A DNA stretch of 64,000 nt. Origin: Candidatus Solirubrobacter pratensis. GTDB lineage: Bacteria; Actinomycetota; Thermoleophilia; Solirubrobacterales; Solirubrobacteraceae. The DNA is taken from the NCBI RefSeq assembly GCF_000425945.1, contig NZ_KE384480.1, forward strand, positions 340,089-404,088. The letters are read 5' to 3'. The translations under genes and the position numbers were made by a program. A model generated the notes under the pieces. It did not search any database, was not told where the DNA came from, and saw only the letters and a program-made list of their open reading frames with translations. This document shows positions 1-9,594 of the stretch, piece by piece (positions within the stretch are counted from its first letter, which is position 1; each line of letters starts with the position of its first letter).

Positions 1-1
1 G

Positions 2-79
2 GGCTACCTCGCGCTGCTCGTGAGCGGGCCGCCCAAGGCCGTGCGGGCCGTCACCGGGCAGCTCGCCCTGCTGCGCTGA
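2..79 (+). CDS. 3' end of an unidentified gene (partial)
   Basis: The frame starting at base 2 is open from the window edge to a TGA at 77-79 and encodes 25 residues ending QLALLR. The fragment has good third-position G/C bias and a mix of hydrophobic and basic residues, as in a normal C-terminus. It is too short to assign a function. The start and the rest of the gene lie outside the window. A minisatellite begins about 15 bases after the stop. Confidence 0.5.
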   Translation, partial: GYLALLVSGPPKAVRAVTGQLALLR

Positions 80-95
80 GCCGGCCGCGGGAGCG

Positions 96-575
96 GCGCC
101 TCGCGACGTCGTGCCCGCGGCGCCTCGCGGCGTCGTGCCGGCGGCGCCTCGCGGCGTCGTGCCGGCGGCGCCTCGCGACGTCGTGCCCGCGGCGCCTCGC
201 GGCGTCGTGCCGGCGGCGCCTCGCGACGCCGCGCCGGCGGCGCCTCGCGACGTCGTGCCCGCGGCGCCTCGCGGCGTCGTGCCGGCGGCGCCTCGCGGCG
301 TCGTGCCGGCGGCGCCTCGCGACGTCGTGCCCGCGGCGCCTCGCGGCGTCGTGCCGGCGGCGCCTCGCGACGCCGCGCCGGCGGCGCCTCGCGACGTCGT
401 GCCCGCGGCGCCTCGCGGCGTCGTGCCGGCGGCGCCTCGCGGCGTCGTGCCGGCGGCGCCTCGCGACGTCGTGCCCGCGGCGCCTCGCGGCGTCGTGCCG
501 GCGGCGCCTCGCGACGCCGCGCCGGCGGCGCCTCGCGACGTCGTGCCCGCGGCGCCTCGCGACGCCGCGCCCGCC
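96..575. repeat. 24-bp minisatellite, 20 units, with 144-bp higher-order period
   Basis: Twenty 24-bp units run head to tail, each starting GCGCCTCGCG. Three unit types differ at a few bases. In order they form a six-unit block (144 bp) repeated three times (96-239, 240-383, 384-527), followed by two more units. Translation in any frame gives only monotonous peptides such as PAAPRGVV or ARRRRHDA, with no start and ribosome-site pair, so I treat it as non-coding. It fills most of the gap between the partial gene and the first glycosidase gene. The remainder, 576-653, contains a possible -10 (TCTAAT, 633-638). Confidence 0.9.
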
Positions 576-652
576 CACGCCCGCGGCGCCCGGGCCCCCT
601 TATTGACTCCGTGTCTTCTCATCGTCGCGCGGTCTAATCGCGGGCCGACAGG

Positions 653-670
653 GCTGACAACGTTGTCAGC
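653..670. promoter_or_regulatory. Palindromic operator upstream of first GH92 gene
   Basis: A perfect 18-bp palindrome with core CTGACAACGTTGTCAG at 654-669. It lies just downstream of a possible -10 (633-638) and 27 bp before the TTG start at 697, a position where a bound repressor would block transcription. An even-length palindrome centred on CG is typical of LacI-family operators. The same 16-bp core recurs before the second GH92 gene at 5319-5334. No LacI gene is in the window. Confidence 0.7.
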
Positions 671-696
671 GCCATCGAGGAGAGTGAGGGGATCCT

Positions 697-3600
697 TTGC
701 GGGATGCAACCTTCAGGCGAGCGCGCAGGGCCGCGCTGCTCGCCGGACTGGCGACCACCGTGCTCGGCGCGCCCGCGTGGGCGGCCGGCCCGGTCGCCGA
801 CCCGACCGCGTACGTGAACCCGTTGATCGGGTCCACCGCGTCGGGTGACACGTTCCCGGGCGCGACGCTGCCGTTCGGGATGATCCAGTGGAGCCCGGTG
901 ACGGCGACGGGCAACCTCTACAGCATCAGCGGCGCGTCCGGGTCGTACGTGTACGGGAACGCGAAGGTGCGCGGCTTCAGCCTCACGCACCTCAACGGCA
1001 CGGGCTGCGCGGGACTGGACTCCGACGTCCCGATCCTGCCCTACACCGCCGACGTCACGACGTCGCCGTCGACCGACACGACCGACGCGACGTATTCGTC
1101 CACGTTCAGCCACGCCAACGAGACGGCCCAGGCCGGCTACTACAAGCTCGGCCTCGACAACGGCGTCACGGCCGAGCTGTCGGCCACCAAGCGCACCGGC
1201 TCCGGCCGCTTCGCGTTCCCGGACGGCAAGCCGGCGAACGTCCTCTTCCGCGTGTCCAACTCGGGCGTCGGCTCAGGCGACCCCACCAACGTGACGATCG
1301 ACCCCGACACGGGCACCGTCTCGGGTGAGGTCACGGGCGGCGGCTTCTGCGGAGCCAACGGCACGACCACCAACAACCGCAACTACTACCACCTGTTCTT
1401 CACCGCCCAGTTCGACAAGCCGATCACGAGCTACGGCACCTGGAAGGACGCGACCGTCACGCCCAACTCCACGACCGCGGCCGGCGGCGAGGGCTACACG
1501 AGCGCGACGCGCAAGAACAAGGGCTCCGGCGCCTACGTCGGCTTCGCGCAGGGCTCGACGGTCGGCCTGCGCGTCGGCATCTCCTACGTCAGCGCGGCCA
1601 ACGCCAAGGCCAACCTCGACGCGGAGAACCCGGCGGGCACGTCGTTCGACACGGTCAAGACCGCGGCGCACGACGCGTGGAAGGACGAGCTCGGCCGCAT
1701 CGCCATCACGCCCGGCGACACGACCACGAACGACCAGCTGACCGTCTTCTACACCGCGCTCTACCACGCGCTGCTGCAGCCGACGCTCGCCAGCGACGTC
1801 AACGGCGAGTACGAGGGCGCCGACGACCAGCACGGGCATCCGGGCACCACGCAGTCCGTCGATCCGGCCCATCAGAAGGCGGAGTACGACACCCTCTCGG
1901 GCTGGGACCAGTACCGCGGCCAGGTGCAGCTGCTCACGCTGCTGGACCCGCAGGTCGGATCCGACTTCGCGCAGTCGCTGCTCAACCTCGCCACTCAGCG
2001 CGGCGGCGAGTGGGACCGCTGGCTGGACCGCAGCGCCAAGACGAGCATCATGGAGGGCGACCCGTCGCCCGCGATCGAGGCGGGCATCCGCGCGTTCGGC
2101 GGTGACGCGTTCGACGTCGGCGGCGCGACCAACTCGCTCATCCAGGCCGCGACCGTCCCCACCGCCAACGACACGCTCAACAGCGGCGACGCGACGATCG
2201 GCAACGGCTGCAACATCGGCTGCCCGGGCCAGCGCCCGGCGCTCGCCGACTACCTCAAGCTCGGCTACGTCCCGGCCAACAACTGCCACTGCTGGGGCGC
2301 CGCGGGCGAGACGCTCGAGGACGCGCAGGCCGACTACAGCCTCGCCGAGCTCGCCCGCTCACTCGGCGACACCGCCAGGTTCAAGACGTTCCTGCAGCGC
2401 GGCGAGAACTGGCAGAACGTCTTCAACGCGAACCAGACGAGCGGCACCTTCAAGGGCTACGCCTGGAACAAGAACGGGCCGATCGCCTGCCCGCCGGGCG
2501 ACCTCGGCGCGCACGTCACGGCCGTCACGGCGTCCGGCGAGAACGCGCCGAGCGAGTCGGCCGCGAGCCTGAAGGACTGCAACAACGGCACGAAGTGGCT
2601 GCAGTTCGCGCGCCCCACGGCGGCCGCCCCGCTCTGGGTCGCGTACAAGCTCGACGCGCCGCAGGTCGTCAAGCGCTACTCGCTCACGTCCGGCAACGAC
2701 ACGCCCACGCGCGACCCCGCCGACTGGCAGCTGCAGGGCTCCAACGACGGCACCAGCTGGACGACGATCGACACCGTCACCGGCGCGAGCTTCTCCGACC
2801 GTCAGGTGACCAACACCTACGCCGTCGACAACGCGACGGCGTACACCAACTACCGCATCCTGTTCACCGCCAACAAGGGCGACGTGGACATCCAGCTGTC
2901 GGACTTCTCGATCTCCGACGGCTCCGACGTCGTCCCGCCGTCCGCCCCCGGCGCCTTCGCCGGCGGCTTCAGCGCGACCTCGCAGACCGGCTTCGCCGAG
3001 GGCTCCACGACGCAGTACTCGTGGATGGTCTACGACGACGTCGCCAAGCTCGCGAGCCTGATGGGCGGCAAGACCGCCACCGCGACGCGCCTGGACGCGT
3101 TCTTCAACGCGTACTTCAACGCCACGGGCAGCAGCGGCGCGCGCTTCGACCCGACCAACGAGCCGGACATCCAGACGCCGTGGATGTACGACTACCTCGG
3201 GCAGCCGGCCTCGACTCAGTCGACGGTCCGCCGCCTGATCACGAAGAACTGGACGAACACGACCGGCGGCATCACCGGCAACGACGACCTCGGGACGATG
3301 TCGGCCTGGAACGTCTGGTCGAGCCTCGGCATGTACCCGTACAACCCGGCCCGCGCGGAGCTCGTGCTGGCCAGCCCGCTGTTCCCGAAGATCGAGATCA
3401 AGCGGCCGAACGGCAAGACGATCACGATCACGGCGCCCGGCGCCGACGCGAGCACGATGTACGTGTCGGGCCTGAAGGTCAACGGCCAGGACAGCGACAA
3501 GCCGTGGGTCCCCGCCTCGCTGGTGAGCGACGGCGGCACGCTCGACTACACGCTCTCCGCCACGCCGACGACGTGGGGCGCGAACCAGTCGCCCCCGTCG

Positions 3601-4194
3601 CTCAGCGACCCGCCGAGCATCAGCGTCACGCATGACGGCCAGACGATCACCGTGCATGCGAGCGACACGCTGAGCGGAATCGAGGGCACGCCGTCGTGCA
3701 CCGTCGACGGCGCGCCGCTGGCGGTCGATCCGGCGACGTGGACCGCGACCGTGGGCGCCTCCTCGAGCCACACGGTCACCTGCACCGCGACCAACCGGTT
3801 CGGGACCAGCGCGTCGGCGAGCGACACGACCTGGCCGAGCACGACCGTCGCCGGCACCGTGCCCGCGACGCTCTCGCTCACGCTGGGCGCGCCGGCGAGC
3901 TTCGGCGCGTTCACTCCCGGGATCGACGGCACCTACACGGCGTCGACGACGGCGACCGTGACGAGCACGGCGGGCGACGCGACGCTGAGCGTCTCGCCGG
4001 GCACGTTGACCAACGGCGCGTTCACGCTGGCCGAGCCGGTCGCCGTGACGCCCGGGAAGACGAGCTGGACCGGTCCCGTCAGCAACGACGCGTTCGGGAT
4101 CGCGTTCAAGCAGCACATCGGGGCGAACGAGGCGCTCCGCACCGGGACGTACAGCACGACGCTGACGTTCACGCTGTCGACGACGACGCCGTAG
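697..4194 (+). CDS. Secreted GH92-type glycosidase with internal discoidin domain and WxL-like C-terminus
   Basis: 1165 aa. The TTG start is preceded by a purine-rich GAGGAGAGTGAGG. Residues 1-30 form a signal peptide with arginines before a hydrophobic core. The GH92 N-terminal signature follows (NPLIGSTASGDTFPGATLPF, about 41-60), and the catalytic barrel includes GNDDLGTMSAW. GH92 enzymes are calcium-dependent exo-alpha-mannosidases, so release of mannose from glycans outside the cell is expected. A discoidin (F5/8 type C) module at about 604-747 interrupts the catalytic part, which resumes and ends near 960. An Ig-like stretch (about 972-1048) and the WxL-like domain (about 1052-1165) finish the protein. 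GH92 membership is confident; mannose specificity is family inference. Confidence 0.88.
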   Translation: MRDATFRRARRAALLAGLATTVLGAPAWAAGPVADPTAYVNPLIGSTASGDTFPGATLPFGMIQWSPVTATGNLYSISGASGSYVYGNAKVRGFSLTHLNGTGCAGLDSDVPILPYTADVTTSPSTDTTDATYSSTFSHANETAQAGYYKLGLDNGVTAELSATKRTGSGRFAFPDGKPANVLFRVSNSGVGSGDPTNVTIDPDTGTVSGEVTGGGFCGANGTTTNNRNYYHLFFTAQFDKPITSYGTWKDATVTPNSTTAAGGEGYTSATRKNKGSGAYVGFAQGSTVGLRVGISYVSAANAKANLDAENPAGTSFDTVKTAAHDAWKDELGRIAITPGDTTTNDQLTVFYTALYHALLQPTLASDVNGEYEGADDQHGHPGTTQSVDPAHQKAEYDTLSGWDQYRGQVQLLTLLDPQVGSDFAQSLLNLATQRGGEWDRWLDRSAKTSIMEGDPSPAIEAGIRAFGGDAFDVGGATNSLIQAATVPTANDTLNSGDATIGNGCNIGCPGQRPALADYLKLGYVPANNCHCWGAAGETLEDAQADYSLAELARSLGDTARFKTFLQRGENWQNVFNANQTSGTFKGYAWNKNGPIACPPGDLGAHVTAVTASGENAPSESAASLKDCNNGTKWLQFARPTAAAPLWVAYKLDAPQVVKRYSLTSGNDTPTRDPADWQLQGSNDGTSWTTIDTVTGASFSDRQVTNTYAVDNATAYTNYRILFTANKGDVDIQLSDFSISDGSDVVPPSAPGAFAGGFSATSQTGFAEGSTTQYSWMVYDDVAKLASLMGGKTATATRLDAFFNAYFNATGSSGARFDPTNEPDIQTPWMYDYLGQPASTQSTVRRLITKNWTNTTGGITGNDDLGTMSAWNVWSSLGMYPYNPARAELVLASPLFPKIEIKRPNGKTITITAPGADASTMYVSGLKVNGQDSDKPWVPASLVSDGGTLDYTLSATPTTWGANQSPPSLSDPPSISVTHDGQTITVHASDTLSGIEGTPSCTVDGAPLAVDPATWTATVGASSSHTVTCTATNRFGTSASASDTTWPSTTVAGTVPATLSLTLGAPASFGAFTPGIDGTYTASTTATVTSTAGDATLSVSPGTLTNGAFTLAEPVAVTPGKTSWTGPVSNDAFGIAFKQHIGANEALRTGTYSTTLTFTLSTTTP

Positions 4195-4205
4195 CGAGCC
4201 GCGCA

Positions 4206-4234
4206 GGCGGGCGAGGCAGTCGCCCTCGCCCGCC
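4206..4234. terminator. Hairpin after first GH92 gene
   Basis: A perfect 10-bp stem (GGCGGGCGAG pairing with CTCGCCCGCC) with a 9-nt loop begins 12 bases after the stop codon. There is no U-tract, so it may be an imperfect terminator or an mRNA 3'-end stabiliser. Confidence 0.5.
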
Positions 4235-4257
4235 GCCGGCGTCGTTACGGTTCGCTG

Positions 4258-5280
4258 GTGCTCTCGATCGAGCAGAGGCTGAGCGTCTACCCGCGGCTGC
4301 GCTTCATGGGGTCCAAGCACCGCCTCGGCGCGCGGCTCGGCGAGGTCTTCGCCGCGCTGCCGCCCGGGCCGGCGCTCGACGCGTTCTCGGGCTCCGGCGT
4401 CGTCTCCTACGTGCTCAAGGCGAGCGGGCGCCCGGTCGTCGCCAACGACCACCTCACGTTCGCCGCGGCGCTCACCGAGGCGCTCGTGGCCAACGACGCG
4501 ACACAGCTCACGGCGCAGGACGTCGACGCGATCTGCAGTGGCAACCGCGACGGCCGCGACTTCATCGCCACGACGTTCGCCGGCCTGTACTTCCCGGACG
4601 CCGACCACGCGTTCCTCGACGCCGCCTGGTCGCACGTCGACACGCTGGCGCCGGCCAAGCACGCGCTCGCGATCGGCGCGCTCTGCCTCGCGGCCGCCTG
4701 GAAGCAGCCGCGCGGCGTCTTCACCGTCACGACGCCGCGCTACGACGACGGCCGCCGCCACCTGCGCATGCCGCTCGAAGCGCTCTTCCGCGAGGCCGCG
4801 GAGGCGTTCAACCGCGCCGTCTTCGCCGGAGCCAGCCCATGCGAGAGCCGCTGCGGCGAGGCGCTGGAGATCGACGACGACTTCGCCGTCGCGTACCTGG
4901 ACCCGCCGTATGCGCCGCCGCGCGACGACACCTGTTACATCAAGCGCTACCACTTCCTCGAGGGGCTGGCGACCTACTGGCGCGGGCAGGAGATCATGTG
5001 GGAGACGCGGACGCGCAAGCTGCGCAAGCGCCACACGCCGTTCGCCTCCAAGCGCACGGTCAGGCCCGCGCTCGACGACCTGTTCGAGCGCTTCCGCGAC
5101 GCGGCGATCGTCGTCTCCTACGGCTCCAACGCCGCACTGGAGGTGACCGAGCTCGAGGCGCTGCTGCGCCGCCATAAGCCGCGCGTCGAGCGGATCGAGA
5201 TCCCGCATCGCTACGCGTTCGGCACGCACGCGAGCGCGAGCCGGCGCCTCGCGCGCGAGTACGTCCTCATCGGGGCTTGA
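4258..5280 (+). CDS. D12-class DNA adenine N6-methyltransferase (orphan)
   Basis: 340 aa, GTG start. The FMGSK motif (17-21) and DAFSGSG (41-47) form the S-adenosylmethionine pocket, and DPPY (about 215-218) is the catalytic motif of adenine N6 methyltransferases. The order matches the Dam/D12 (alpha) class. It would methylate adenine in a short DNA target. No restriction endonuclease or specificity subunit is next to it, so it may be solitary. It sits between two secreted-glycosidase genes with no obvious functional tie. Confidence 0.85.
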   Translation: MLSIEQRLSVYPRLRFMGSKHRLGARLGEVFAALPPGPALDAFSGSGVVSYVLKASGRPVVANDHLTFAAALTEALVANDATQLTAQDVDAICSGNRDGRDFIATTFAGLYFPDADHAFLDAAWSHVDTLAPAKHALAIGALCLAAAWKQPRGVFTVTTPRYDDGRRHLRMPLEALFREAAEAFNRAVFAGASPCESRCGEALEIDDDFAVAYLDPPYAPPRDDTCYIKRYHFLEGLATYWRGQEIMWETRTRKLRKRHTPFASKRTVRPALDDLFERFRDAAIVVSYGSNAALEVTELEALLRRHKPRVERIEIPHRYAFGTHASASRRLAREYVLIGA

Positions 5281-5315
5281 CTCGGCGCTGCCTGAGTGGT
5301 GTCATTCGTCGCTGC

Positions 5316-5337
5316 TGTCTGACAACGTTGTCAGACA
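5316..5337. promoter_or_regulatory. Palindromic operator upstream of second GH92 gene
   Basis: A perfect 22-bp palindrome containing the same 16-bp core, CTGACAACGTTGTCAG (5319-5334), as the site at 654-669. It ends 24 bp before the ATG at 5362. Two identical long palindromes in front of two genes of the same enzyme family strongly suggest one regulator. Confidence 0.75.
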
Positions 5338-5361
5338 AGGGTCCAGGGCAGAGGAGAATGG

Positions 5362-8300
5362 ATGCAGACGGAACGGATTCGCCGCTGGCTTCCCGCGGTC
5401 GCGACAACGGTCGCGCTGATCGGGGCGACGCCGGCGGCGGCTGCCGACTTCGGGACCTCGTTCGAGGCGTCGGACACCGCGCCGACGTACGCGAACACGA
5501 GCGAGGCCTCGTCCGGCGTCTCTGGCACGAAGCCGGGGCTGCCGGGCAGTGTGATGGACAAGGTCGTGGCGGTCACGGCCAGCGGCGAGAACCCGCCCCG
5601 GGAGATCGCCAACAACCTCAAGGACGGCGACGTCAACACGAAGTGGCTCAGCTTCACGAGCACCGGCTGGGCGGCCTATCAGCTGTCGGCCCCCACCGTG
5701 GTCAAGCGCTACCAGTTGGCCGCGGCCAATGACTCGCCGGGGCGCGACCCGCAGGACTGGCAGTTCCAGGGCTCCAACAACGGGACCGACTGGACGACGA
5801 TCGACACGCGCACGGGCCAGAGCTTCGCCGCCCGCTTCGCGGTCAACACCTACGACTTCGACAACGCCACCGCGTACAGCTACTACCGGCTGAACATCAC
5901 GCGCAACCACGGCGACTCGATCATCCAGCTGTCGGAGCTCGTGCTCTCGGACGGCTCGAACACCGTCCCGCCGCCGACCGACATGCGCGCGGAGATCGGC
6001 AGCGGCCCGGTCAACGTCTACACGGCCAAGCCGAACGTCGGCTTCACCGGGCTCAAGGCGCTCCGCTACGGCGGCAGCCTGACCGCCGACGGGCGCGACT
6101 ACGCGTACAACCGCGTCTACGACGTCGACGTCCCGGTCACGGCGTCGACCCAGCTGTCCTACAAGATCTTCCCCGAGTTCAGCGGCGGCGATCCCGCGCG
6201 CCAGAGCACGTACGCGGCCGTCGACCTGCAGTTCGACGACGGCACCTACCTGCGCGACCTCGGCGCCGTCGACCAGCACGGCTACCAGCTCTCCGCTCGC
6301 GGGCAGGGCGACTCGAAGTCGCTCTACGTGCAGCAGTGGAACGCGATCTCGTCGAACATCGGCGCCGTCGCGGCGGGCAGGACGATCAAGCGGATCCTCG
6401 TCGACTACGACAACCCGGCCGGCAAGAGCGGGATGGCGTTCCAGGGCTGGATCGACGACCTGAAGGTCACCGGGAACGCCGCCACGCCGGCGCACGACCA
6501 CCTGTCGGACTGGGTCGACACGCGCCGCGGCACGAACGCCAACGGCTCCTTCTCGCGCGGCAACAACATCCCCGCGACCGCCGTCCCGCACGGCTTCAAC
6601 TTCTGGACCCCGGCGACCGACGCCGGCTCGACGTCCTGGCTGTACCGCTACCAGGAGTCCAACAACGCGAACAACCTGCCGACGCTGCAGGCGCTCTCGA
6701 TCAGCCACGAGCCGAGCCCGTGGATGGGCGATCGCCAGACGTTCCAGGTGATGCCGTCGCCGAACGCGTCGCCGAACACGAGCCGCTCGGCGCGCGCGCT
6801 CGAGTTCTCCCATGACGACGAGACGGCCAAGCCGTACTACTACGGCGTCACGTTCAAGAACGGGATGAAGGCCGAGATCGCGCCGACCGACCACGCGGCG
6901 GAGCTGCGATTCACGTTCACCGGCGCCGCGTCGTCGCTGATCCTCGACAACGTCAACAACAACGCCGGCGTCACGCTGACGCCGTCCGACGGCAACGGCC
7001 AGACCGTCGTCACCGGCTACTCGGATGTCAGCAGCGGCAGCCTCTCGGTCGGCGCGCGGCGGATGTTCGTCTACGGCGTGTTCGACCGGCCCTCCACCGG
7101 CGCCGGCGGCAGTGGCGTGACGCGCTACCTGAACTTCGACACGTCCTCGAGCAAGGTCGTGACGATGAAGATCGCGACGTCGTTCATCAGCGTCGCGCAG
7201 GCCCAGCACAACCTCGAGCTGGAGCTGACCGGCAAGAGCTTCGACGACGTCGAGGCGGACGCCCAGAAGCAATGGGACAAGGCGCTCGGCGTGATCGACG
7301 TGGACGGCGCGACGCCCGACCAGTCGACGACGCTCTACTCGAACCTCTACCGCCTCAACCTCTATCCCAACTCGGCGTTCGAGAACACGGGCTCGGCCGA
7401 CGCGCCCGTCTACATGCACGCCCCGCAGGCCTCGACGCTGTCCTCGCCGGGCTCCGGCGCGACGGCGACCACGGGCGTCGCCCCGGTGGCCGGCAAGGCC
7501 TACGTCAACAACGGGTTCTGGGACACCTACCGGACCGTCTGGGCATCGGATTCGCTGCTGTACCCGAGCAAGACCGGCGAGATGGTCGACGGCTTCGTCC
7601 AGCAGTACAAGGACGGCGGCTGGATCGCACGCTGGTCCTCGCCGGGCTACGCGAACCTGATGGACGGCGCGAGCTCGGACGTCGCCTTCGCGACCGCGTA
7701 CCTGATGGGCGCGCCGCTCTCCGACGCCGGGGCGACGTTCGACGCCGCGCTGAAGAACTCGGCGGTCGTCCCGCCGAACGCCAACGTCGGCCGCAAGGGG
7801 CTGGCGCAGTCGGCCTTCCTCGGCTACACGCCCACGTCGACCAGCGAGGGCTTCTCCTGGGCGGTCGACGGCTACATCAACGACTACGGCGTCGCCAACA
7901 TGGCCAAGGCGCTGTACGACAAGGCGTCGGCGAACGACCCGCGCAAGCAGGAGTACTGGGACGACTACACGTACTTCCTGAACCGCTCGACGCAGTACGT
8001 CAACCAGTTCGACCCCTCGATCGGCTTCTTCCAGTCGCGCAACGCGGCGGGGGCGTTCACCGTCTCGCCGGCCAACTGGGACCCGGCGATCTGGGGCACC
8101 GGCAGCAAGGCCGGCGGCTCGACGCAGTTCACCGAGACCGACCCGTGGAACATGCAGTTCACGGTTCCCCAGGACGGCAACGGCCTCGCCAACCTCTATG
8201 GCGGAAAGGCAGGGCTGGAAGCCAAGCTCGACCAGTTCTTCTCGACGCCTGAGCTGGCCACCGGCCTCGGCTCCTACGGGACGATCCACGAGATGACCGA

Positions 8301-9585
8301 GGCGGCCGCGGTGCGCCTGGGCCAGTGGGGGCTGTCCAACCAGCCGTCGCACCACATCCCGTACATGTACGACTTCGCGGGCGCGCCCTCCAAGGGGCAG
8401 GCGATCATCCGCGAAGCGCTGCAGCGCGAGTTCATCGGCTCCGAGATCGGCCAGGGCTACCCGGGCGACGAGGACAACGGCGAGCTCTCGGCCTGGTACG
8501 TCATGTCCTCGCTGGGGATCTACCCGCTGCAGATGGGCAGCGCCAACTGGGCGGTCGGCTCGCCGCTGTTCAAGAAGGCGACGATCCACCTGGAGAACGG
8601 CAAGGACCTGGTGATCAACGCGCCCGGCAACAGCGCGAAGAACGTCTACGTCCAGGGCCTGAAGATCAACGGCAAGCCGTACTCGAGCACCTCGATCCCG
8701 GCGTCGGTGCTGTCGGGCGGGGCGACGCTCGACTTCGACATGGGGCCCGCGCCGTCGGGCTGGGGGAGCGGCGAGGACGACGCTCCGCCGTCGATCACCA
8801 AGGGCTCGCACAAGCCGGCCCCGCTGATGGACGCCACGACGGCGACCGGCGCGCTGTTCGACAACACCTCGAGCACGCGGCAGACGTTCGCCTCGGCGAC
8901 GCCGACGATCGAGTTCCCGCTGCCCGCCGGCCATCGCAAGGCGACGATGTACACGATCACGTCCGGCGACGTGGCGGGCGATCCGTCGAGCTGGACGCTG
9001 CAGGGCTCCAACGACGGGGTGAAGTGGCGTGACCTCGACACCCGCTCCGACCAGGGGTTCACGTGGCGCCTTTACACGCGCCCGTTCACCATCGCGAAGC
9101 CGGGCCAGTACGCGAGGTACCGGCTCGTGGTGACGGCCAGCAGCGGCGACGCGCCCACGCCCACGATCGCCGAGCTGGAGCTGCTCGCGGACGCGCCGGA
9201 CCCGGGCACGGACGCCGTGTCGGACCAGGGGACCGCCGCCGGCGACGTGCCGGCGACGCTGTCGCTGACGCTCGGCCCGGCCGCGAGCCTCGGCGCGTTC
9301 ACGCCGGGGATCGGCAAGACGTACGAGGCGTCGACGACGGCGAACGTGGTCTCCACGGCCGGCGACGCGACGCTCGGCGTGACGGGCCCGGATCACCTGC
9401 GCAACGGCGCGTTCTCGCTCGCGTCGCCGCTGCAGATCGTCGGCGCAGCGAAGAGCTACGACGGCCCGGTGTCCAATGACGTCGTGCCGATCGGCTTCCG
9501 CCAGGACATCGGCGGGAACGAGGCGCTGAGGACGGGGACGTACTCCACGACCCTGACCTTCACGCTCTCGACGACGAGTCCCTAG
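5362..9585 (+). CDS. Secreted GH92-family protein with two discoidin modules and WxL-like C-terminus
   Basis: 1407 aa. The ATG follows GAGGAG at a 5-base gap. Signal peptide 1-29. A discoidin module at about 66-200 is clearly related to the one in the first GH92 protein (shared VTASGEN, VVKRY, DWQ-QGSN, LSDGS). A beta-rich linker (about 205-375) leads to the GH92 core (about 377-1133), which holds the equivalent SAWYVMSSLGIYP block preceded by GDEDNG rather than GNDD. A second, more divergent discoidin-like module spans about 1140-1281, and the WxL-like domain about 1295-1407. It is probably an extracellular glycan-trimming enzyme. The altered acidic motif leaves catalytic activity to be tested. 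Confidence 0.85.
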   Translation: MQTERIRRWLPAVATTVALIGATPAAAADFGTSFEASDTAPTYANTSEASSGVSGTKPGLPGSVMDKVVAVTASGENPPREIANNLKDGDVNTKWLSFTSTGWAAYQLSAPTVVKRYQLAAANDSPGRDPQDWQFQGSNNGTDWTTIDTRTGQSFAARFAVNTYDFDNATAYSYYRLNITRNHGDSIIQLSELVLSDGSNTVPPPTDMRAEIGSGPVNVYTAKPNVGFTGLKALRYGGSLTADGRDYAYNRVYDVDVPVTASTQLSYKIFPEFSGGDPARQSTYAAVDLQFDDGTYLRDLGAVDQHGYQLSARGQGDSKSLYVQQWNAISSNIGAVAAGRTIKRILVDYDNPAGKSGMAFQGWIDDLKVTGNAATPAHDHLSDWVDTRRGTNANGSFSRGNNIPATAVPHGFNFWTPATDAGSTSWLYRYQESNNANNLPTLQALSISHEPSPWMGDRQTFQVMPSPNASPNTSRSARALEFSHDDETAKPYYYGVTFKNGMKAEIAPTDHAAELRFTFTGAASSLILDNVNNNAGVTLTPSDGNGQTVVTGYSDVSSGSLSVGARRMFVYGVFDRPSTGAGGSGVTRYLNFDTSSSKVVTMKIATSFISVAQAQHNLELELTGKSFDDVEADAQKQWDKALGVIDVDGATPDQSTTLYSNLYRLNLYPNSAFENTGSADAPVYMHAPQASTLSSPGSGATATTGVAPVAGKAYVNNGFWDTYRTVWASDSLLYPSKTGEMVDGFVQQYKDGGWIARWSSPGYANLMDGASSDVAFATAYLMGAPLSDAGATFDAALKNSAVVPPNANVGRKGLAQSAFLGYTPTSTSEGFSWAVDGYINDYGVANMAKALYDKASANDPRKQEYWDDYTYFLNRSTQYVNQFDPSIGFFQSRNAAGAFTVSPANWDPAIWGTGSKAGGSTQFTETDPWNMQFTVPQDGNGLANLYGGKAGLEAKLDQFFSTPELATGLGSYGTIHEMTEAAAVRLGQWGLSNQPSHHIPYMYDFAGAPSKGQAIIREALQREFIGSEIGQGYPGDEDNGELSAWYVMSSLGIYPLQMGSANWAVGSPLFKKATIHLENGKDLVINAPGNSAKNVYVQGLKINGKPYSSTSIPASVLSGGATLDFDMGPAPSGWGSGEDDAPPSITKGSHKPAPLMDATTATGALFDNTSSTRQTFASATPTIEFPLPAGHRKATMYTITSGDVAGDPSSWTLQGSNDGVKWRDLDTRSDQGFTWRLYTRPFTIAKPGQYARYRLVVTASSGDAPTPTIAELELLADAPDPGTDAVSDQGTAAGDVPATLSLTLGPAASLGAFTPGIGKTYEASTTANVVSTAGDATLGVTGPDHLRNGAFSLASPLQIVGAAKSYDGPVSNDVVPIGFRQDIGGNEALRTGTYSTTLTFTLSTTSP

Positions 9586-9594
9586 CAGGCGGCG

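Noticed and set aside
96..575. CRISPR array or repeat-protein gene
   Set aside because: The units are contiguous with no unique spacers, and no reading frame has a credible start and ribosome site. A plain minisatellite explains it.
2359..5229. Antisense frame of about 950 codons opposite the first GH92 gene and the methylase
   Set aside because: It crosses two real genes, lacks any recognisable motif and has shadow-type composition.
4258..5280. Restriction-modification system
   Set aside because: Only a methyltransferase is present; no endonuclease, specificity subunit or regulator is adjacent.
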